In this document: positions 35,170 through 46,892 of the stretch, piece by piece | Layout: each line of letters starts with the position of its first letter | How positions within the stretch are numbered: the stretch's first letter is position 1 | Source: Tupaia tana | Lineage: Eukaryota; Chordata; Mammalia; Scandentia; Tupaiidae | DNA: 64,000 nt | Assembly: GCA_026018925.1 (NCBI GenBank) | Contig: JAKSZU010000025.1 | Location: 29,169,597 to 29,233,596 of the forward strand | Direction: 5' to 3' | Notes under the pieces: generated by a model | What the model was told of the DNA's origin: nothing | Seen by the model: the letters and a program-made list of their open reading frames with translations, nothing else | The model's database searches: none | Made by a program: the position numbers and the translations under genes

Positions 35170-36420
35170 GTCACTCTCAGTGATTTTTAATAAGTTGCCT
35201 TTACTTTGAGACAATTTCTGAACTCCGATTCCTGTTCCATTCATTTGCCTTTATATCCTTAATCCAGCACTACCCTTTAAACATATTCGTTGCTTTTTAA
35301 TATACTTAGTATCTGGTAGAATGATATAATCTTCTTTTTATAGTTCCTGAATATTTATTTTCATCAATAAACTTTAGAATTAGATTATCTAATTTAAAAA
35401 TAAATTTGTTATATTTTATTGGAATTTTGCAAATTAATATTAAAGAGTTATTATTGGGACCAGCTGTTAGCGTAATGGCTATGTCGCTGGACTCCCACAT
35501 AGTCGACCACGGTTCGAGTCCTGGACCCAGTGGCTTAAACTCACGCCGGGCACGTGTGCGTGCATGCCCAAGATCCGGAGAGGAGAATGGAGGAGAAGGG
35601 ATTGTGGCGTGGCCATCCCCCCTGGGGAGAGATTTCTCGCTTTCTATCTCTCTGTCTCTCTCTGTCTGTTTGGCGAGCGCATGCGCCCTATAGCAAAAAC
35701 CTCTCCAAAAAAAAAAAAGAGTTATTATTAATATAATATTTGTTCTCTCTGTCCATCTTGGAAGGCCTTTCAATGTTAGGGTCCTTTTGTGTCTGTATAT
35801 ACACACAGCCACTTAGGATACATATCCAAGTACATATTTTCAATTTTTTATTAACTTTGCACCCACACTTTTTGTGTTTATGATCACAAATATCATATTA
35901 TTTTCCATTTTATAGCTTACACAATTTTGTTTATGTTTACGGAAGTTATTGATTTTATTGCCAGGAGCCTTATTGAAGCATCTTAATATTTTTAATAGCT
36001 TTTTTCTGATTGACTCTTTTTGGTATCCCATCTAAATTGTTACATCATTTCCAAATAATGATTTTATGAAGTCTTTCTCAATTTTTATATCTTATTTTTT
36101 TCTTTTGTCTAATGCTCTGGGCTAGTGCCATCAGGAGAGCATTAAGTGATAGCCAGGATAATTAACATCCTTATCTTCATCTGACTTTAATGGGACTACT
36201 TCTAGATCTTTTCATTAAGCAGGGTGATGGCTTATGGTTTCAGACAGACACATTTCTCATGTAAAGGTAATAGCTATTCTTATTTTATTAAAAGCTATTT
36301 AAAGTAAAAAAAAAATGAATATTGAACTTTAGCAAATGTATTTCTGGTGTCCAAAGATGGTAACATTTTCTTCCTTATTATTATGATTGAGTACATTAAT
36401 TAGCATAATAATCGATAACC
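35170..36420 (-). mobile_element. L1 ORF2 relic, interrupted by a SINE
   Basis: The + strand reads like antisense L1 reverse-transcriptase sequence. Attttattggaattttgcaa is at about 35414. Ttattgattttattgccagg is at about 35946. Tgtctaatgctctgggctag, then gcattaagtgatagccagg and catccttatcttcatctgac, lie at about 36105-36185. Acttctagatcttttcatta follows. It is heavily mutated and non-coding; the SINE at 35442-35729 splits it. Confidence 0.7.
35442..35729 (+). mobile_element. tRNA-derived SINE, full length, with perfect 14-bp target-site duplication
   Basis: Aaagagttattatt flanks the element at 35442-35455 and 35716-35729. The element starts gggaccagctgttagcgtaa (box A), has box B ggttcgagtcc, the body gcacgtgtgcgtgcatgccc, a CT tract, ccctatagcaaaaacctctc and poly(A). 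It is a useful type copy for the family. Confidence 0.97.
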
Positions 36421-36444
36421 AAAGCAGTACTTTAACTTTTTTAC

Positions 36445-36610
36445 AAGTATCAACTCATTTAATCCCCTGCAGCCTGGAACTAGGTATTAGTCTCACTTCA
36501 CAGTTAGGAAAGCAGGTTCACTGCGGTTAAGGAATCTGGCACGAGCAGGCAGAAGGAGGCAGGCGGGGTTGGACCCAGGCTGACCTCGCTGCAGAGGCGA
36601 CCCACCAAGT
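36445..36610 (-). mobile_element. MIR SINE relic
   Basis: Antisense MIR words: tatcaactcatttaatcccc, ggtattagtctcacttcac, gcggttaaggaatctggcac, ggttggacccaggctgacc. Confidence 0.75.
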
Positions 36611-38311
36611 GTCACCTATTAGATCTCTCGATAAGAAGTGACCATGTTATTACTAGGACAGATCTCACCGTTCAGTATGCACCCCCTCTTAATGAGCCAC
36701 ATTCAATATTGCTGGTATTTATTCATAATTACTGCATCGGTATTCCAGAAAAATTCAGCTGAAATCTCCTTCACAAAGTCTCTGTCAGTGTTGAATCTTA
36801 TTGGCACCCTAGCCTCATGGATATTTGAAAACATTCATTTTTTTTTTTTCACCAGAACAATCTGATTGGCATTGAAGCTATCTGCCTCTGAGCGACTTTG
36901 TCAAATTCCTCTGTGACCCTGCCTAAGTCTGTGAAACCATCTGGGATCAGGGCTTTTTTTTGTGGAAAGTGACTGGGAGTTAAACACAGTAAATGAACAA
37001 AACTTAAAACGTGGAATTTATCCTAAAGCCATGAGAAGCTGCCGGAGGGAAAGGGCTGAGAGCAGGAGCTGAATTTGAAATGCTTGGAGAAAGAGCAGTT
37101 GGTGCACTTTGGCCATGAACTGGGCAGGTGAGAAGGGGCCAGTGTGACCCTGACGCGCAGTGGGCGCAGCCTGGGTGCTGGCTCCCGTCGCCAAGCAGCC
37201 CGGAAGCGGTTTGATTTAGGAAGAGCTGGCGGACGGGGCTCCTCCGCCTGACAGCCTGACCCAGGGACTCCGGGGGCCTCCGTAGGAGCTGCCCAGCGTC
37301 ACAGGCAGTTCACGTGAGGGAGTGTGACCGCCTGCTGGTCTTCCTGTTACGCTGCTTTAGAATCTCTGAGTAAGAGTTTTTTTTAATAACTCTATGGTTT
37401 GTAATTTAGTCTATAAACCCAAAGAGACTCTAAAACATGATAGATAGATTTTTAATACAAAATAGAGTTCCAAGGCTCAGAGACACATACAGAAACCAGC
37501 AACTGGAACCCTGAGGGAGATCTGTCTACTTATGAAAATGTTGCAAATTCTCTGTGGAAGAGAAATGATGCCACAGTTTTAATATTACTCTCTGGGATAA
37601 TCTTAGGGTACGATAATATTAACACCTAGGTTAATGTTTAAAAATCTGTTTACTAAAGGTTGACTTAGATTTTCGTACCATAGACTTTTAGAGAAAACTC
37701 TTGCCTTTCCCAAGAAGAGAGTTTAAGTAATTTTCTTACATTGTTTCTTTTTTCTTAAAAATGTCTCATACACTGACCTCATTACACCCCGCCATAAGTA
37801 AGCAAACTGACTCACGTAAGTAAAAGTAGTAATCAGTATTTTTGCTCTCCATTGCTGTATTCACAGGTAGCTGATTCAACTTTTAACTACAAATACTCAC
37901 TTATGTTTTCTCTCATTAGAGGTCTTTCGCCCCTCTGAAAACCATTATTTTCCTATTAATTTCCCAGTGGCTCTAGGCAATTCCTAGCTGTGGTAATGGC
38001 AATGTGAATGAACAGCCTTTGTTGTTCATGGTTTTATGATGGAGGATAATACCTTTACCTACGATAGGCTTAAAATGCTGGTTACCAGGTGGAGTCCAAG
38101 GAATAGCCATCAGCTTTGTGGTTCACAAAACAACCTCTGATGGGTGCCACTGTGGCTAAGGCCGGGGGTTAAGAGCCAGACGTGCTGCATGTTCTTCTTG
38201 AGCTCAGCGACGGGAACCGGAGCATGGCCCACTCTCTGTGCCCGGTGACCACTCCTGTCGCCGACGTCTGAGGGCTGCCTCCCCGAGGGCGCTCAGGGTG
38301 GGAGACAGCGG
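36611..38311. other. Unique intron sequence
   Basis: No repeat or exon recognised. A possible SINE-like head (gccactgtggctaaggccgg) lies at about 38144 but lacks a body and tail. Confidence 0.45.
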
Positions 38312-38421
38312 GCTGAGGGTCACACGCGGACGTCGGGTGGAGAGGCAGCTGCTGCACAACTGCACAGCTGAGGGTCACACGCGGACGTCGGGTGGAGAGG
38401 CAGCTGCTGCACAACTGCACA
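38312..38421. repeat. Two-copy 55-bp tandem duplication
   Basis: Gctgagggtcacacgcggac starts at 38312 and again at 38367; the copies are identical over 55 bp (through gctgctgcacaactgcaca). Confidence 0.97.
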
Positions 38422-39574
38422 GCTGAAGGACGTGCCCACCACAGAGAAACCCGACTCGGCCTGGAGCCATCTCAGGGGCTTCCCTGAGACAGTGATGCCC
38501 TCTGAGTTTGAAGGACGAGTTGGCAGAGAAAGCGCAGCACAGACGCAGGGTTGGTCCTGGGGACCTGGCCAGCAGAGGAGGAAGGACAGAGGCTGGAGTG
38601 CAGAGTGAGGGCCGGGTAGGGGACGTGACGTGGGAACAGCCCGGGGGTGAGGGTCGAGTAGCTGGACTGACCACCTGGAGTTGGGACCCGGTTTCAGAAC
38701 GACTGCAGTCAGGGCGGGCCGGCTCCACACGAACGCTGGTGCATCAGGGGTGCCCTGTGAGAGGTTGTGCCCGCTGCCCATTGAGCCCGGAGGAGCTCTG
38801 GGGGGCAGAGAACACCACAGCAGAGGGACGTGTGAGCAGCTATTTTTAATGAATAAAAACTTGGCAGCTAAGGAAAGAAGGGGCCAGAAAACAGTAAAGC
38901 GTGACACCCTGTGAGGTGCTCCCACATGGGAAGGCTCCTGGTTCAAGTGCAGAGAGCTCCGTGAGTGTGCCAGGCACTTCCCGCCCACAATCCGGCCATC
39001 TGAAAGTGTGTATGTGTGTGTGTGTTGGGGGGTGACATCTCTTTCTCATGAAAGAAACAAGTAGCTAAACTTCAAAAGAAAGAAAAGGAAAGAATAGAAA
39101 GAAGAGAAAGAGTTCCAGGCAGAGGGACGGAAATGCAAGGCCCTGGAACAGTCCAGGGGCAGGGCGTGTTTACAAGGTGTGCAGGCAGTGTGTCCCTGTG
39201 TTCGTGTGCGTGTGTGTGCAGAGCTGAGGTCAAAGCCAGTCTGAGACACGCAGGTAGAAACTCAGGGTGGGGCCCTAGCAAAGCAGAGCCATTTGCCAGC
39301 TCAGGGACTCCCCGGAGTTTGAGGACGCTGGTCACAGGTGAGGCCCCTCCTGCAAGCTCACTTTCTGGGCTAGAGCAATGTCACTTCTAGCCCTTCTGGA
39401 GATCAGACTCGCTTGGGGGACTTCTCGTACTCTCAGCACTCACGTCACACACGGGCCAGCCGAGTCAGCATCTCTGCAGGTGGATCCAGACCAAGTGTGT
39501 ATATACTTTCAGATCATTTCTAGGTTTGCAGCAAAGGTGAGCAGAAGGTGCAGATATTTCCCAAGTCCCCCACC
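38422..39574. other. Unique intron sequence with short purine/pyrimidine and TG patches
   Basis: A tgtgtatgtgtgtgtgtg run lies at about 39006-39024 and an AG-rich run at about 39075-39112. A ctcccacatgggaaggctcc + tggttcaagtgc segment at 38917 resembles a SINE head. No full element is demonstrable. Confidence 0.4.
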
Positions 39575-40400
39575 AAGTGGCCCCACGGACCCCCACACAT
39601 ATTACAACCAACACGGATCCCCACACACACACATTGCAACCAACACGGATCCCCTCACATGCATTATAACCAACACAGACCCCCACACGCATTATAACCA
39701 ACATGGGTCCCCACACATGCATTACAACCAGCACGGATATCCACACACATTACAACCAACACGGACCCCCACACACACATTACAACCAACACAGACCCCC
39801 ACACATGCATTATAACCAACACGGACCCCCACACACACATTACAACCAACACGGATCCCCACACACACTTTGAAACCAACACAGATTCCCCACACACACA
39901 TTACAACCAACACGGATCCCCAAACACATTATAACCAACTCGGATCCCCACACACGCATTACAACCAACATGGATCCCACACACGCATTACAACCAACAC
40001 AGACCCCTCCCAGATACTTTGTAACCAACATGGACACCCCCAACACTTGTAGCCGCTGGGACCCCTGATACTTTGTAACTGACAAGAACTCCCCACATAC
40101 ACTTTGTAACCACACAGACCCTCCGACACTGTGTAACCACAACCCTCTGACACTTTGTAACTGTCAAGGACCCCCTATACACACACTTTGTACCCGACAT
40201 GGATCCCGGGCACCTTATAACCATACAAACCCCCCACACACCTTGTACCTGACATGGACCCCACACACACACACTTTGTACCCAACATGGGCCCCCGACA
40301 CCTTCTAACCACACGGACCCCCCACACACACACTTTGTACTGGACCCCCTTTGTACATGGACCCCTACACACATGTTGTAACTGACACGGATCCCCACCC
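39575..40400. repeat. Imperfect minisatellite, unit about 28-30 bp
   Basis: Units follow cccacacacacattacaacc + aacacggatc, with about 28 copies. The left two thirds are homogeneous (attacaaccaacacgga); to the right the unit drifts to cactttgtaacc(g/a)acatgg. The many Cys/Gly/Val-rich minus-strand ORFs are artefacts. Confidence 0.93.
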
Positions 40401-40911
40401 TGACCCCCACATTTCAGCCTTGCTCAACACCCACCGTCTGCATGCAGCCTCGCGAGGTTTGGAGCCGTGGGTCTGGGAGAACACGCCGCGGCCTTTCCCC
40501 ACTGTGCTCTGTCATACAGTGCAGCCTCACTGCTTCTCTGGTCTGCTCTGTCTAAGGAGAGTGACACGTACACTGGAGGGTGTGACAGATCTATGCTGCC
40601 ACTGCCGACAGGTGCACTGCTCCACTTAGCACCCGCAGAGGGTTGCCAAAGAGACAACTGCCTTCTTTTTCTGTCTCTGTCTCTGTCTCTTCCACGAGGA
40701 AGAAAGAGAGAAATGCATTTTTAAAAATATGATCGAGGCTTATACAAGGGCATTGCAGTGAACATGGTCCTCCTGGCCCCAGGTGGAAGGCTGAATCATA
40801 GCATTTGGGGAGAGACTAAATGTGGTGTTAAGAGAAAGACAGGAGGTCCTTATTATTTTTCTACTCATTCCTCAGAAAACTGCTGGCCAGTGAAGAGGGT
40901 CTTGTTAAGAG
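40401..40911. other. Intron sequence with a SINE-type CT tail fragment
   Basis: Tttttctgtctctgtctctg at about 40667, followed by cttccacgaggaagaaag and an A-rich end, looks like the 3' part of a diverged SINE. The head is not recognisable. Confidence 0.35.
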
Positions 40912-41195
40912 TAGACAGCTAGGGACCAGCAGATGGCATAATGGTTACATCGCTGGACTTTCACTGACGGGAGTCCTGGACCCAGCAGCTTAAAACTCAT
41001 GCTAGGCATGTGTGCCCGAAATCCTGAGAGGAGAATGGAAAAGGGACTGTACCTTGGCCCTTCCCCTCCCAGGATGGGGGCAGGGTGATTTCTTGCTTTT
41101 GTCTCTCTGTCTTTCTCTGTCTCTCCAGCAAGTACACACACCCTATAGCAAAAACCTTTCCCTAAAAAAAAAAAAAAAAAAAGCATAGACAGCTA
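40912..41195 (+). mobile_element. tRNA-derived SINE, full length, with 10-bp target-site duplication
   Basis: Tagacagcta is found at 40912-40921 and 41186-41195. The head (ggaccagcagatggcataat), shortened box B region, body, CT tract, ccctatagcaaaaacctttc and poly(A) are all present. Confidence 0.94.
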
Positions 41196-42309
41196 ATGCA
41201 GCTAGAGCCCTAGTGTTAACGCCTCCCATGGGGAATATTTGATTTGCCCTCCTCTGTCAATTTATCAACATTAACCCTCTGAACTAACTTAAAAGCTGCG
41301 GACTGGCATTTAGATAAAACTAAACACAATAAAACAAAACCTTTGAAAAGACACTAAGTTTACCAGATGCACATAGAAGTTGGCCCCATGGCATTTAAAA
41401 AGAGCTCGACAGAAGAGGATGGCATGATCGGATCCCTGCATCGGTTCTAGGTCGTGACCAAACAAAGTTGTCACAGAAATCGTAAAGCCTGACACTCCAA
41501 CACCTGACTGTCTAAGATGCAGTGTCTCTTTCTCTTTGTCATTGTTTCTAGACATAGATCTCTGGATCTTGCTCCGTACCCGACCCTCTAGGACTCCTAC
41601 CCTTGTCCGTAGTCTCTGACATCACACCTCTGCTGCTCGCACACCTGCCCCTGCACTCACTCAGCAGCCACAGGGCGCTGTGCTCTGTTGGAATCTAGAC
41701 AGTGAGTAGCTGTACGTGTCCCAAAGCCATTCAGCCCACTGTTAAAGGGAGGCTCTGGAGCGCAGTCTGGGAGCCAGACCCCTGAGCAGGCCGCACTCAC
41801 TGTCTGGAGAGGTGGCAGTCCTAACCAGAGGCTGTTCACTGCACAGAGATTGCAATGTCTCGCCACGTGTGAGCTGTGCTCTGTCTCCAAGGTCCAGGTA
41901 GGAACAGAACAATCCCTGCTCTCCGAGAGCTGACCATCTAACGGGAGAGCCAGCTAGCACCCAGACCGTTGTACCTCAGCCCGGAGGGTCGGTGGAGAGG
42001 GCCTGGACGAGGCTGCGTCTAACCGAGTCCAACTCAGTGAGAAAGGGAGGAGCACGGAGACGAAGAGAAGGAGCGAGAACAGCATGTCAGGCGGAGGAGA
42101 TGGGTGGGACTTGGAGGCTTGGATGAATCCCGTCAGATCCTGGAAACGAAGACGGATCAGGTCAGGGTAACTGTGGAGCGTGGGCTTCCCAGGCCCTGCA
42201 CAGATGAGCGCAAAGGCACTCTTCAGAGCCATCTGGTGGAGATGAGGCCCTGCTGACCCTGAGTCTGGGGTCAAGAGCAGGAGCGCTCAGTGTTGGTGAA
42301 GATTGTAAT
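41196..42309. other. Unique intron sequence, nothing recognised
   Basis: No exon or named repeat visible. Confidence 0.5.
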
Positions 42310-42490
42310 GTATCTCACTGTGGATGTTAGTGCTTTTTATGGATAGTGTTCGGAGTCCTTCACAAGTAACAAGTAATTTAACCCTCTCAGTTCCCACTGG
42401 GAAGTACTATAATTAGCCCCATTACAGATGAGAAGACTAAGGTGACAAGTTCGAAAACTCGCCCATGTTCAGATTCCAGCCTCAGCACCC
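42310..42490 (-). mobile_element. MIR SINE relic
   Basis: Antisense MIR words: aagtaatttaaccctctcag, agtactataattagccccat, tacagatgagaagactaagg, gttcagattccagcctcagc. Confidence 0.75.
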
Positions 42491-42778
42491 AGGCTCCAGC
42501 ACAGGGGTCTCACCGCCACATCTCGCCACCTCTGCAGCTGAGGCTCAGTTTGGCTGTGTACGTAGTGAGGTCAGCCCCAAGCCTCCAGCCAGCAGCTGAG
42601 TCAGCAGGGAGCAGACAGATGCCCTGGCTGGACGTACGTCCTGAGAAGGAGCTGTCTGCGAGCCAGCCCAGTCGAGGGACTGCGGGTCTGAAGCTCAGGA
42701 GAAGTCTTGCCTAGAGTCATGGAATGGGAGTCCCTGGGTTACAAGTAGTCACTGAGCCACCGAGGTCTCATTTGGGTA

Positions 42779-43115
42779 GCTACATCAGTTTCCTAAGGCT
42801 GCTGTAGTAACTTTACCTTCAAGGAAAAGAAATTTATTCTCTCAAAATTCTGGAGCCAAGTCCCAAATCAAGGTTTCAGGAGGGCCACCTTCCTCAGAAG
42901 GTCGAGAGTGACATCTCCTTCCTCTCTCAGCTTCACACGGCCCCAGACGTTCCGTGCTTTGAGGCAGCCTGACCTCAACCTTGACCTCTGTCTTCGCATG
43001 GCCATCTTTCCTCTGTGCTTCTGGATCCTCTTCTCTTCTTGTAAGATACCAGTCTTTGGATTTAAGGTCCACTCTAAGTCCAGTGTGATATCATCTCAAG
43101 ATCTTTACCATAGAT
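42779..43115 (+). mobile_element. Old dispersed mammalian repeat (class not resolved)
   Basis: It begins gctacatcagtttcctaagg then ctgctgtagtaac and aagaaatttattctctcaaa. It continues with aaggtttcaggagggccacc, cttcgcatggccatctttcc, ctcttcttgtaagataccag and ggatttaaggtccactctaa. I recognise this series as a common ancient mammalian interspersed repeat but cannot fix its class from memory. It is non-coding. Confidence 0.65.
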
Positions 43116-44989
43116 AAAGATAAATAAATAGAAGATAAATAGTTGAGACCCTATTTTACATAGTTAGGACTCAGTTGTGAGAAAAAGACACCGTATCGAA
43201 ACCCCTGTGGTAGATAAGCTGGCCCTGGGAAGGCCTTGAGCAAGGAAGCAGGTGGGACCTACGGCATCTTCAGTGGGAAGGACCAGCCTGGAGACAGGCA
43301 GATGAGAGACGCTGACAGGGGCAGAGACGGCGCCATCGGAGATGGGAGAGGGCACCAGGGCAGACCCGGAACCCAGAGGAGGGTGCATCGCATGTAAAAG
43401 CACGGTGTGGGCAGTGAGGCCAAATGGGCAGAGAAGTGTGGGCGTGCACAGTGGTGAGCAAAGAGGAAGTGTTTGGTGATCTTGGCAAAAGCATTTTTTC
43501 TCAGTTTAGCATTGTTGATGGCAAAGAGAACAGCGTGGAGCTGGAATTGCTGGTGGCCTGTGCTGTCCCCCATCTGCAAGCTGCTAAACGGCATTGTACA
43601 CATCACAGCCTAAGAAACCCTAGTGGGGGCACTCCGCGCATTCTCAGACCCTCTGATGCATGCGTAAGAGAGCTTTTTACGTTAATCCTCTCACATGTGT
43701 GGAAGTGGCAGACAAGTGAGCGACTGTCTACATAAGGTAATTATTTCGGATAACAATTATTTTGACTTTCCATTTCCTTAAATTAGCTTTACATGGTGGG
43801 GGTCAATTCATATTTTAAAATTTGTCTGTAAGCTATTTTAATTGTGTCTTCAAACATAGATACCCATGTTCCTGCAGCTGTCAAAACTCAAGTCCTTTTG
43901 ATAGGAGTAAATGACCTCATTTTTTGGAATTTCACTGGTCTGTGTGCACTCGGATCAGTTGTGAGATAGCAGTGCAGCAAGCTGATCCACGTAGAGTGAT
44001 GCTTAGAAAATTACCTTCTCTCACCCTCTAGTCTGAAATAAGAATGTAGCTTTCCTCACAGCTACCAGAGTTCATTTCAATGAAATCGTAATGAGGAAAA
44101 ATGAGACAAATGGGTTCACGAGCATTACCTCAGACCTTTTAATTTTTATAAACCCACTTGCAGATTCAGACTCTGCCTGTTGTGATTATTTCATTCGACC
44201 CGTGGAAATTTCACCCGAATTGCAGACGGCAGGTGCCAGAGGCAATCACCCGCCTTGGGGCCTAACTCTTGTGGTCATGTTATCCATCTAAATCTATAAT
44301 CAGAGAAGGGGCATGTTAGGAAGGTGAAAAGTATCATTTGTCACCGCATTCTTGCGTAAAGATGGCTGAGGCTCTGGGAATAAGGCAGTGGGGGCAGTTT
44401 TTCTTCTCATTAACTGCTTTATTTGTAACTGCAAGGGCTGTCACAAGCTTGGACCTAATAACCTTCAAGTTCTGCATTCATATAAAAGAGGGTGCCCAGG
44501 TTTTTGGAAACCATTGTCCCCTGAGAGTATCAGAGACACTTCTGCTGGTGAGTACAGGATCACCCTTCTCGGCTGAATTGAACCTATCGTTGAAGTGTAT
44601 CTGTCCAGAATGAGATACTTATGCAGATCGTGTGTGCATTTTGATGGTTCCGAACCCTCCCTCCAAGTGTCTTTTCAATTCTCCACAGGAGGCTGGGCCC
44701 GGAAGTACCAACAGTGCTATTAAGACAGTGACCGAGCGCAGGGGTGCATTTTACAGGGTAGATCACCTCTTTATCCGCTGACTCCCCCTGCATCTTGGGG
44801 TGTCGGGAAGAAACCCAGGGCTTTGGTTCTGTGAGGAGCGCAGGAAGGGAAGGGAAGGGAGGGCAGAGGAGAGAGGATGGGGGAGGAGGGCGTAAGGGAG
44901 GAGGGAACCAAGCGGCCGGCGTCCCACACCACGCTCCTGGTCCTCTCCCCCCACACCGGCTGCTCTTTCTCCATCTCTTGCCCCAAGAC
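43116..44989. other. Unique intron sequence, nothing recognised
   Basis: No exon or named repeat. The segment around 44330-44560 is non-repetitive and open in two + frames but has no recognisable protein. Confidence 0.45.
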
Positions 44990-45399
44990 TCAGCACAGAG
45001 ATTTTTTTTCTTGTCTCTTTCAACATCTGTTTCCCAGGAGATCTCATCCACTCCCACACATCTCACCACGATCTCTGAACTGCCGCCCGTGCGTTTATTC
45101 TCCGGGCCCCCATCTCTCCCGTAGAGTTCAGCCCCACACACCCAACTGCCTACCCAGCGGCCTCACCTGGTGGCTCACAGACTGTCTAGTTCACCCTCTC
45201 TGAACTGAGCTGGCCTCTCCGACACCCCAGGCAGCAGTCATCGTTCTCTAACCCCCTTGCCTCACAGCGCTGTCCGCCCTGGTGGGAACCTGCCTGGCTC
45301 ACGTTCAGCCTCTCCTGACCCTGACGGCCTCTGCTTCCCTGTGGCCATTCCTGGTCCATCTGCTCTCCCATTTCCGGGCAGCCCCTCCACCCAGCAGCC
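44990..45399 (+). mobile_element. L2 LINE relic, left part
   Basis: L2-like words appear in order (ccacacacccaactgcctac at about 45133, tgcttccctgtggccattcc at 45331, ccagcagccagg just before the insertion at 45400). The relic resumes at 45982 with L2 words further toward the 3' end, so a later insertion split it. Confidence 0.6.
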
Positions 45400-45981
45400 A
45401 GGTTCGTTGTTTTTTTTTTGTTTTTTTTTTTTAATTTTTTTTTTTCCACATGTCTTTTACAGTATAAATTTCTTTTTCCAACACAAATACTATGCCTGTC
45501 AGTCAAGGCAAAGATATTATTGTATACATTATCATCAGCCAATAACTTCTCATTTTTTGTCCACTAAGCAAACTTTTCTGTTTTTCCTCCCCCTCCCTCC
45601 TTCCCTCCCTCCCTCCCTCCCTCTTTCTTTCGTTAATTCTTTCTTCCTTCCTTCCTTCCTTCTTTTTTTTTTTTTTTTTAATTTGCATACAATCATTACA
45701 TTTGTACGGAATGGGTACAGAATGGTCTGTAGAGGCATGTATATACAGTGTATATTAACCAAATAGGTATAAACATATTCACCATCATCAACGATAGCCG
45801 TCTCAGCTTTCCAGAGCCGCGTCCCTGAAACTGGGTTCCATGGAGACTCACATACATTTACTGGGCTGCACGAGACCCACCCTTGGTCCAGCCCTAAGTG
45901 AAGCCTACGTTCCCTATTGCTGGGAACTTTATGAACTGAAAATTAGAAGAAAAAAGAAAAAACAAAAAGGTTCGTTGTTTT
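45400..45981 (+). mobile_element. Retro-insertion bounded by a perfect 14-bp duplication
   Basis: Aggttcgttgtttt occurs at 45400-45413 and 45968-45981. The insert opens with a T-rich run (45414-45446), holds C/T-rich microsatellites (45584-45680), then L1 3'-UTR-like words (gtatatacagtgtatattaa at about 45740, acatattcaccatcatca at 45773), and ends in an A-rich tail (45948-45968). A + strand L1 3' fragment with tail at the right is the simplest reading; the T-rich left end is unexplained. Confidence 0.7.
45584..45680. repeat. (CCCT)n/(TTCC)n and poly(T) microsatellite
   Basis: Pyrimidine-only run apart from a gttaa interruption at about 45631; it lies inside the insertion at 45400-45981. Confidence 0.93.
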
Positions 45982-46690
45982 AAGCTTAATTTGAATAATG
46001 TCGCAGCACTTCCGCCCAGATCACCAAGTGCTCCCATCTCAGAATAAAATCCAAAATCCTTACCTAGGGCTCTGAGCATCTGCCGGGGCCAGACTCCACT
46101 CGCCGGGATCCTCCCCGCACGCTCCTCTGCCCCTTCCTCCAGTCTCGGCTCCTCAGACACAGGCACGCTCCTCCTACCGGCTCTCTCTGTCTTGCTAAGT
46201 TAATTTTCTGTTCGTGCTAGAAGGTACACACACGAATGAGAGAACCAGTCGCCGCCGTCTGCTTCCCGGCCCTCGGCTCCACTGGGTCGCGTGCACACGA
46301 CACATGCCACAGCATGTTTGCAAGCCGTCTGGATCCAAGCCCACAGCTGGCCGGTGGCTTCAGCACTGATGCTGTTTGTCACCAGGTTGGCCCCACTGGC
46401 CTTTGAACTATGTCCCCACGTTCTGGAGCGTCTCCCCCCGGGCCCGTGCTCCTTCTCAGTCTGTTCTCCAGTTCCCGGCAAGCTCCCTTCTTAAGCAGCC
46501 AGCTCGCACCTGACACGGCCCTGCTTGTGATCCTCCATTTCCCTTCATACGGCTCACGTCTCCTAGCCCGCCGAAAAGCGTTCGCTTATTGTTCACCTCC
46601 CACTAGGTGGTGAGACCCATGAGAGCGGTAAGTTAATCTCGGCCCACTGCAGAGTCTGGTGCAGCTGGGCCCTGAGTCATTAAGGAGAAA
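45982..46690 (+). mobile_element. L2 LINE relic, right part
   Basis: Cagaataaaatccaaaatcc + ttaccta at 46040 is the typical L2 phrase. Later ccacta ggtggtgagacccatg + agagcggta at about 46601-46630 matches the L2 3' terminal region. It continues the left part at 44990-45399. Non-coding. Confidence 0.75.
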
Positions 46691-46777
46691 GAGAATCACT
46701 GAGCCAGGGAGAGAAACAAGGTAACTCTTGAAAACTATCTAAAACTTAGTAACGATGCTTTTTAACTGAGAAAAACG

Positions 46778-46892
46778 GAACCAGGTGGGCGTGTGGTGCC
46801 CGTGGTGCCCCAGCTCCTGGTGCAGAGGACTGCTGAGCTCAAGGCCGGCGTGGGCAATGTGGCAAGACCCTGTCTCTAAAAAAAAAGATAAA
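46778..46892 (+). mobile_element. 7SL-derived SINE relic (Alu-left-arm/FLAM-like)
   Basis: Ccaggtgggcgtgtggtgcc, then ccccagctcctgg, ctgagctcaaggccggcg and gtgggcaatgtggcaagac + cctgtctct, then poly(A). The order and the ending are those of the 7SL-derived left monomer, with an internal deletion. It is the only such copy seen in the window. Confidence 0.65.

Noticed and set aside
35456..35715. tRNA gene in the SINE heads
   Set aside because: A and B boxes are present but the cloverleaf and acceptor stem are not maintained; the poly(A) end and target duplications show SINEs.
39465..40410. Cys/Gly/Val-rich minus-strand ORFs (up to 140 aa)
   Set aside because: Translation of the CA-rich 28-30-bp array.
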